Source of the DNA: DATKXO01 sp035528995
GTDB taxonomy: Bacteria; Planctomycetota; Phycisphaerae; UBA1845
Direction: 5' to 3'
NCBI GenBank assembly: GCA_035528995.1
Contig: DATKXO010000160.1
Location: 1-9,277 of the forward strand
Length of the DNA: 9,277 nucleotides
Shown here: one piece after another, positions 1-4,100 of the stretch
Layout: each line of letters begins with the position of its first letter
How positions within the stretch are numbered: position 1 is the first letter of the stretch
Notes under the pieces: generated by a model
What the model saw: only the letters and a program-made list of their open reading frames with translations
The model's database searches: none
What the model was told of the DNA's origin: nothing
Position numbers and translations under genes: made by a program

Positions 1-122
1 CCGCCGTCCGCGAGGAAACGATCCGGCAAACCATTTTCGCCTGTGCCCCCCGGCGCAGGGGCTTACGCGAAATGGCCGGAACCCTCGCACAACTCTTCTC
101 CACCGCCACCCGCGCCGCATAA
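1..122 (+). CDS. 3' end of an unrecognised gene (C-terminal 39 residues)
   Basis: The frame starting at base 3 is open from the window edge to a TAA at 120-122. Its codons are strongly G/C-ending (GCC GTC CGC GAG ... ATC CGG CAA ACC), as expected of a real gene in this GC-rich DNA. The visible C-terminus starts AVREETIRQTIF, continues through a basic CAPRRRG stretch, and ends in an amphipathic segment, LAQLFSTATRAA. I do not recognise the family; the composition suggests a soluble helical protein end. The start lies outside the window. There is an internal ATG in the same frame at 72, but the coding signal is present upstream of it. A strong hairpin begins 53 bases after the stop and may end its transcript. 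Confidence 0.55.
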   Translation, partial: AVREETIRQTIFACAPRRRGLREMAGTLAQLFSTATRAA

Positions 123-174
123 AACCTGCGAAAGGCCAGTACTAACCCCATCACGCGGATTGTTGCCAATGTGC

Positions 175-206
175 AACGGCCCCGGAAGCGGAAGGCTTCC
201 GCCGTT
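175..206. terminator. strong hairpin between converging coding signals, possible bidirectional terminator
   Basis: AACGGC (175-180) pairs with GCCGTT (201-206) and GGAAGC (184-189) pairs with GCTTCC (195-200), with a CCC bulge at 181-183 and the five-base loop 190-194. That gives 12 base pairs. It sits between the plus-strand stop at 122 and the minus-strand stop at 276-278, the usual place for a shared terminator of convergent genes. There is no real T-run on either side (TTTACC on the plus side), so it is not a textbook intrinsic terminator. It could equally be an mRNA 3'-end stabiliser or part of a structured RNA. Confidence 0.4.
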
Positions 207-275
207 TACCTCTGGACGCGTTCCGGGCAGGTCTATCCGTGTAACGATCCCCCCGCAGGCCGAATAGCCACGTTG

Positions 276-590
276 TCACCACAAGCCAAGCCGCCGGGCC
301 TGCTGGACGGTATGGATACCCAGACGGGTCAGACATCGGGGAGGACGCAGGCGGCCGAACTTGTGGGTTGACGGCGGCGTGGTGCAACACCAGAGCGGCG
401 GGTCGGGCCAGCGGCACAGACCTCCGCCGGGGCGGTGCGGCCAGGCGTAGGCCGGGCAGGTGCAGGGCACGACTCGCGCGGGACGGTCCCAGGTGGTGCG
501 CGCAGCGGGCAGCGGTCCGCGGTGGTGTCTCCCTGCGTGGGCCATGCACAGTTGCCGCGGGTTGCCGTCATGGCATGGACAAGCCGGCAT
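276..590 (-). CDS. small Cys/Pro/His-rich protein, function unknown
   Basis: This is a minus-strand open frame of 104 residues from ATG at 590, or 89 from ATG at 545, with stop TGA at 278-276. No convincing Shine-Dalgarno supports either start. The central part looks like real protein: a CTCPAYAWPHRPGGG block followed by LCRWPDPP and then WCC, with paired Cys/His that could bind a metal. From the 590 start there is an extra Cys cluster (CPCHDGN...LC). Third codon positions are mostly G or C through the middle and weaker towards both ends. I do not recognise the family; a phage-like or accessory metal-binding protein is possible, by inference only. If started at 590 it overlaps the plus-strand signal at 575 head-to-head. 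An antisense artefact of high GC cannot be excluded. Confidence 0.4.
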   Translation of the reverse strand: MPACPCHDGNPRQLCMAHAGRHHRGPLPAARTTWDRPARVVPCTCPAYAWPHRPGGGLCRWPDPPLWCCTTPPSTHKFGRLRPPRCLTRLGIHTVQQARRLGLW

Positions 591-773
591 TCTGGATGCT
601 GGAGCGGTACTGGAACGTGGCCCTGGCCTGACGCATCCCGCCACTGCGGCTGCTACCACTTCCGCGTTGTCTACACCCGCCCCGCCTGGGGCGGCCGGAT
701 CCAGCGCCGCCGCGAGTGCCGCCACTGTGGCAGGCGCATGACCACATGGGAACGGGTAGGTGGCCCCACGTAG
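570..773 (+). CDS. small protein ending in an NrdR-like zinc ribbon, possibly degraded
   Basis: The frame ends at TAG 771-773 with SRHCGCYHFRVVYTRP followed by RRRECRHCGRRMTTWERV. This lines up closely with the N-terminal zinc ribbon of the ribonucleotide-reductase repressor NrdR (CPxCG ... RRRRxCxxCxxRFTTxE). The ATP-cone domain that follows in NrdR is absent, so this would be a stand-alone DNA-binding ribbon rather than NrdR itself. The first knuckle reads S-R-H-C-G instead of C-x-x-C-G, so one expected zinc ligand is a Ser. Codons are convincingly G/C-ending from about 636 onward. From the ATG at 570 to about 630 this frame has poor codon use, while the neighbouring frame looks coding there. 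The start is therefore doubtful, and an earlier frameshift or a missed non-ATG start is possible. Confidence 0.45.
   Translation: MAWTSRHSGCWSGTGTWPWPDASRHCGCYHFRVVYTRPAWGGRIQRRRECRHCGRRMTTWERVGGPT
575..631 (+). other. short coding-like frame (18 residues) upstream of the zinc ribbon, possible frameshifted N-terminus
   Basis: ATG at 575 to TGA 629-631 reads MDKPAFWMLERYWNVALA. Nearly all 18 codons end in G or C (GAC AAG CCG GCA TTC TGG ATG CTG GAG), unlike the other frame over the same bases. The zinc-ribbon frame takes over immediately after. A single-base shift around 620-630 would join the two into one protein running ...YWNVAWPDASRHCG. Either this is a tiny overlapping gene or the original N-terminus of the zinc-ribbon protein. 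No Shine-Dalgarno is apparent. Confidence 0.3.
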
Positions 774-794
774 GGCCCGCAGGAGCCGCACCAG

Positions 795-893
795 GTGCCG
801 CGCGGCTCACACGCCCAGCGGGACCTCAAGGTCCACGACATCCCCCAGATCGTCATCCAGGCCATGCGGGAGCGCGCCGGCCCTGTCCCGGCT
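795..893 (+). other. GTG-initiated coding-like segment that runs into the main gene's frame
   Basis: A GTG at 795 follows AGGAG at 781-785 with a nine-base gap, 21 bases after the stop of the zinc-ribbon frame, so the two could be co-translated. The first 33 codons (the peptide includes RDLKVHDIPQIVIQAMRERAG) have 30 G/C-ending third positions. Beyond about 893 codon use worsens, with many AGG codons and low-GC stretches. The frame has no stop and merges in phase with the 1089-6710 gene. The simplest reading is that this is the 5' end of another small gene whose 3' part was lost or replaced, and that the in-phase junction is chance. The product is not recognised. Confidence 0.3.
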
Positions 894-941
894 GGTGACA
901 GGCCCAGGCCAATCTCGATGCGACGGCCTCAGCATTTGAGT

Positions 942-969
942 TTGCATCCGGGGGAAACCGTGTCATACT
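942..969 (+). promoter_or_regulatory. candidate promoter for the large exported protein
   Basis: TTGCAT (942-947) as a -35-like box, 16 bases, then CATACT (964-969) as a -10-like box with TG one base upstream (961-962), an extended -10 arrangement. It lies in a local dip in GC content. Transcription would start near 976, giving a leader of about 113 bases. The -35 match is only three of six, so this is a suggestion and not a confident call. Confidence 0.3.
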
Positions 970-998
970 ATCATCGAAACAGGGGGTGTGTGAGCAAA

Positions 999-1040
999 GC
1001 CGGGGACAGGGCCAGGCCCTTGCCCGCGGCTTCTTTTTTT
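999..1040 (+). terminator. terminator-like hairpin and T-run inside the predicted leader, possible attenuator
   Basis: GCCG (999-1002) pairs with CGGC (1027-1030), GGG (1003-1005) with CCC (1023-1025), and AGGG (1008-1011) with CCCT (1017-1020). There is one bulged G (1026), a two-base internal mismatch and a five-base loop (1012-1016). TTCTTTTTTT follows directly at 1031-1040, so the shape is that of an intrinsic terminator. It lies between the candidate promoter and the start codon of the main gene. It may stop upstream transcription, or it may attenuate the main gene. TGCCC (1021-1025) can also pair with GGGCA (1046-1050), which would break the terminator stem. Confidence 0.45.
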
Positions 1041-1075
1041 GCCCTGGGCAGAAGGATGAGGGTGGACGGAAGCCC

Positions 1076-1081
1076 AAGGAG
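1076..1081 (+). promoter_or_regulatory. ribosome binding site that fixes the start of the large exported protein
   Basis: AAGGAG lies seven bases before the ATG at 1089 and is the best Shine-Dalgarno match near any possible start. The in-frame ATG at 1056 has its purines (AGAAGG) directly abutting the codon, and the GTG at 795 would put 98 residues in front of the signal peptide. Both are therefore disfavoured. Confidence 0.8.
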
Positions 1082-1088
1082 ACGGGGC

Positions 1089-1172
1089 ATGAAACACTGC
1101 GCTTGCGGTCGGGCCAAGCGGGCCCTGGGGTTGGCGGCCATCCTGTTGACGATGGCCGGGCATCTTACGGCC
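1089..1172 (+). other. signal peptide of the giant repeat protein
   Basis: Residues 1-28: a basic start with K2, R8, K10 and R11, then the hydrophobic core ALGLAAILLTMAG, then a likely cleavage site after A28 (HLTA|GTTW). It contains two Cys (C4, C6), but they precede the hydrophobic core, so this is not a lipobox. Cleavage could shift by one or two residues. Confidence 0.8.
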
Positions 1173-4100
1173 GGCACGACCTGGGACGGCGGAGGTCTGG
1201 ACAACAACTGGAGCACCGCCGCCAACTGGAACCCGGACGGCACCCCGGCCAACGACGGCACGGCCGGAATTGTCCTCGGCGGAAGCGTGCGCGTGACGCC
1301 CTACGTGGATACGGCCTGGGACGTGCTTTCGCTGACCTTTGCCAGCGGGTCGTTTTTCGTCTACGGCAACCCGCTGACGGTCGGGGCAGGTGGCATCGTC
1401 AGTGACAACGTCCAGTGCCTCCAGAACGACCTCATCTTGAGCGCGCCGCAGACATGGCAGGCAGGTGACCACTCGGCGTTTGACAACTTGAGGCTTTTCG
1501 GAAACGTCGCCAACAGCGGCCACCTCCTGACCATCGACGGTTCCGCCACCGCTGCCGTGTACGGCAACATCACCGGCAGCGGCGGCCTGGTCAAGAGCGG
1601 AACAGGGACACTGGAACTCCGCGGCGTCGGCCCGGCCTGGTACGCCGGACCGACAACCGTCAACGCCGGGGCCCTTTCCCTCCTGGGCATCACGGCCTGG
1701 ACCGCCCCGTTCACGGTCAACTCGGCCCTGTCGTTTGGCGGGGGCGTCCATGAGTTCAATGCCGGCGCGACGGTAAGCGGCGGCGGCATGGTGTTATTCA
1801 CTGCGGGCATAGTTACGTTCAACGACACATTTAATGTGACCGGATCGCTAACATTCAGCGGCGGGACGGTGAACTTCAATGGCCCTGTGAGCGGCCTAAG
1901 TTCCACGCAGACCGTGTCAGGTGGAGGCGTGAACTTCAACTCCAACCCGATGACCTTCCAGACGGTGAACATGGACGGGCCCGGAAGCCTCGGCGGGTCG
2001 GCCAAGGTGACGGTGACGGGCAACCTGGACTGGAACAGCGGCACCATGTCAGGCACGGGGGTAACCGAGATTCCCGTCGGGGGGACCCTAACCATCAGCA
2101 GCTCGTCGGCGAAGTACCTGGCGCGGACAGTCAGCAACAGCGGGACGGCGACCCTCAGCTACAATCTGTCAAGCACCGCGGGCGGCAGCGGCGCGGTCTT
2201 CAATAACCTACCGGCGGCGACGTTCAATGTGCAGACGGACGTGGGCCTCATCGGCACACAGGCTGCCACGTTCAATAACGCGGGCACGTTCAAGAAATCC
2301 GGGGCGGGCACGACGAGCATCACAAGCGCCTGGACCTTTAACAATACGGGGACGTTCGAGGTGCAGAGCGGGACGGTGAGCGCGGCCGGACCGTTCAACA
2401 ACGACGGTGTGGTGACCGTGGGGCCGGGGAGGACGTTGACCCTTTCGGGCGGGGGAACGTCGAGCGGCACGTTCATCGTAGATTCCGGGGCGACTCTTGG
2501 GTTCAGCGGCGGGACGCACGCCTTGGCCGGCATGGTGGCGGGGGCGGGCACCGTGTCTTTCAGCGGCGCCACGGTGACGTTCGACGACCCCTACACATTC
2601 GCGGGTGCCACGTCCTTCAGCGGGGGCACGGTCAACTTCAACGCCCCAGTCTCCGGTCTCGGCCCGTCGCTGAGCGTCTCCGGCGGGGCGGTCAACTTCA
2701 ACGCCGATCCCCTTGTTTTCACTACCGTCAACCTGTCGGGCGGGCTTGGTGGCTCGGCCAGTGTGACGGTGGCCAACCGGTTGAATTGGACCGGAGGAAC
2801 CATGTCAGGTACAGGTCTGACCGAGATTCCTGCCGGGGGAACGCTGGCCCTCAGTGGCAGTTCGGCGAAGTACCTGGCGCGGACGGTCAACAGCAGCGGT
2901 GCGGCGACCCTCGTCGGAAGTAGCCTGTCGAGCACTACCGGCGGAAGCGGAGCGGTCCTGAATAATCTGCCAGGGGCGACGTTTGACGTGCAGGCAGACT
3001 ACGGCCTCGCTGGCACCGAGGCCGCGACGTTCAACAACGCGGGCACGTTCACGAAGTCAGCGGGCACGGGCACGACGAGCATCGGAAGCGCCTGGACCTT
3101 CATCAACACGGGGACGTTCGAGGTCCAAAGCGGGACGGTCAGCGCGGCCGGACCGTTCAACAACGACGGTGTGGTGACCGTGGGGCCGGGGAGGACGCTG
3201 ACCCTTTCGGGCGGTGGAACGTCGAGCGGCACGTTCACCGTAGGCAGCGGTGGGACCCTTCAGTTCAGCGGTGGAACCCACACTCTCAACGGGGGACTCG
3301 AGGGACCCGGCGGCATTTACGTGACCAGCGGCACCGTGACACTCAACGGCCCCGTGACCGGGCTCGCCCCCACGTCCACCGTATCCGGCGGCACGGTCAA
3401 CTTCAACTCGGACCCCCTGGTCTTCGCGACGGTCAACCTGTCGGGCGGCCTGGGCGGCTCCGCCAACGTGACGGTGACTGACGGGCTGAGTTGGACATCA
3501 GGAACCATGTTAGGTACGGGGCTCACCGAGATTCCCGCCGGAGGGACGCTGGCTCTCAGTGGCAGTTCGGCGAAGTACCTGGCGCGGACGATCAACAACA
3601 GTGGGACGGCGACCCTCAACTACAGTCTGTCAAGCACGGCAGGCGGCAGCGGCGCGGTCTTCAACAACCTGGCCGGGGGCATGTTCGACGTGCAGGACCA
3701 GTATGGCGATCTGGACGGCTCCGCGCCGGCGGTCTTCAACAACGCTGGCACGTTTAAGAAATCAGACGGCTCGGGCACGACAGACATCACAAGTGCCTGG
3801 ACCTTCAACAATACGGGGACGTTCGAGGTGCAAAGCGGCACGGTGAGCGTGGCGGGTCTGTTCAACAACGCCGGCCTGGTGAACGTGGCGGATGGGCGGA
3901 CGCTGACGCTGTCGGGAGGGGGCACGTCCAGCGGGGCCTTCGTCCTGGAAAGCGGGGCGACGCTCCAGTTGACGGGCGGTGAACACGCCTTTGAAACCGG
4001 GGCTACCGTGACGGGCGGCGCCGTGACCGTGAGCGGCGGGACGTTACGGTTCGACGGGCCGACCCTTCTGGGCATCCCGGTCACATTCAGCGGCGGGACG

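Noticed and set aside
983..1040. REP-like palindromic element suggested by 'GCAAAGCCGGGGACAGG'
   Set aside because: The phrase resembles repeat elements seen near RAYT-type genes, but only one copy is in the window and no inverted partner is clear, so it cannot be supported without a genome-wide count.
795..1088. Extending the giant protein to the GTG at 795
   Set aside because: This would place 98 residues in front of a complete signal peptide, and the ATG at 1089 has its own well-spaced AAGGAG.
963..2137. Long minus-strand open frames (963-1751 and 1361-2137)
   Set aside because: They are antisense to a clearly coding plus-strand frame with signal peptide and repeats, their products are Pro/Arg/Val-rich without domains, and they arise because high-GC repeats lack stops on the other strand.
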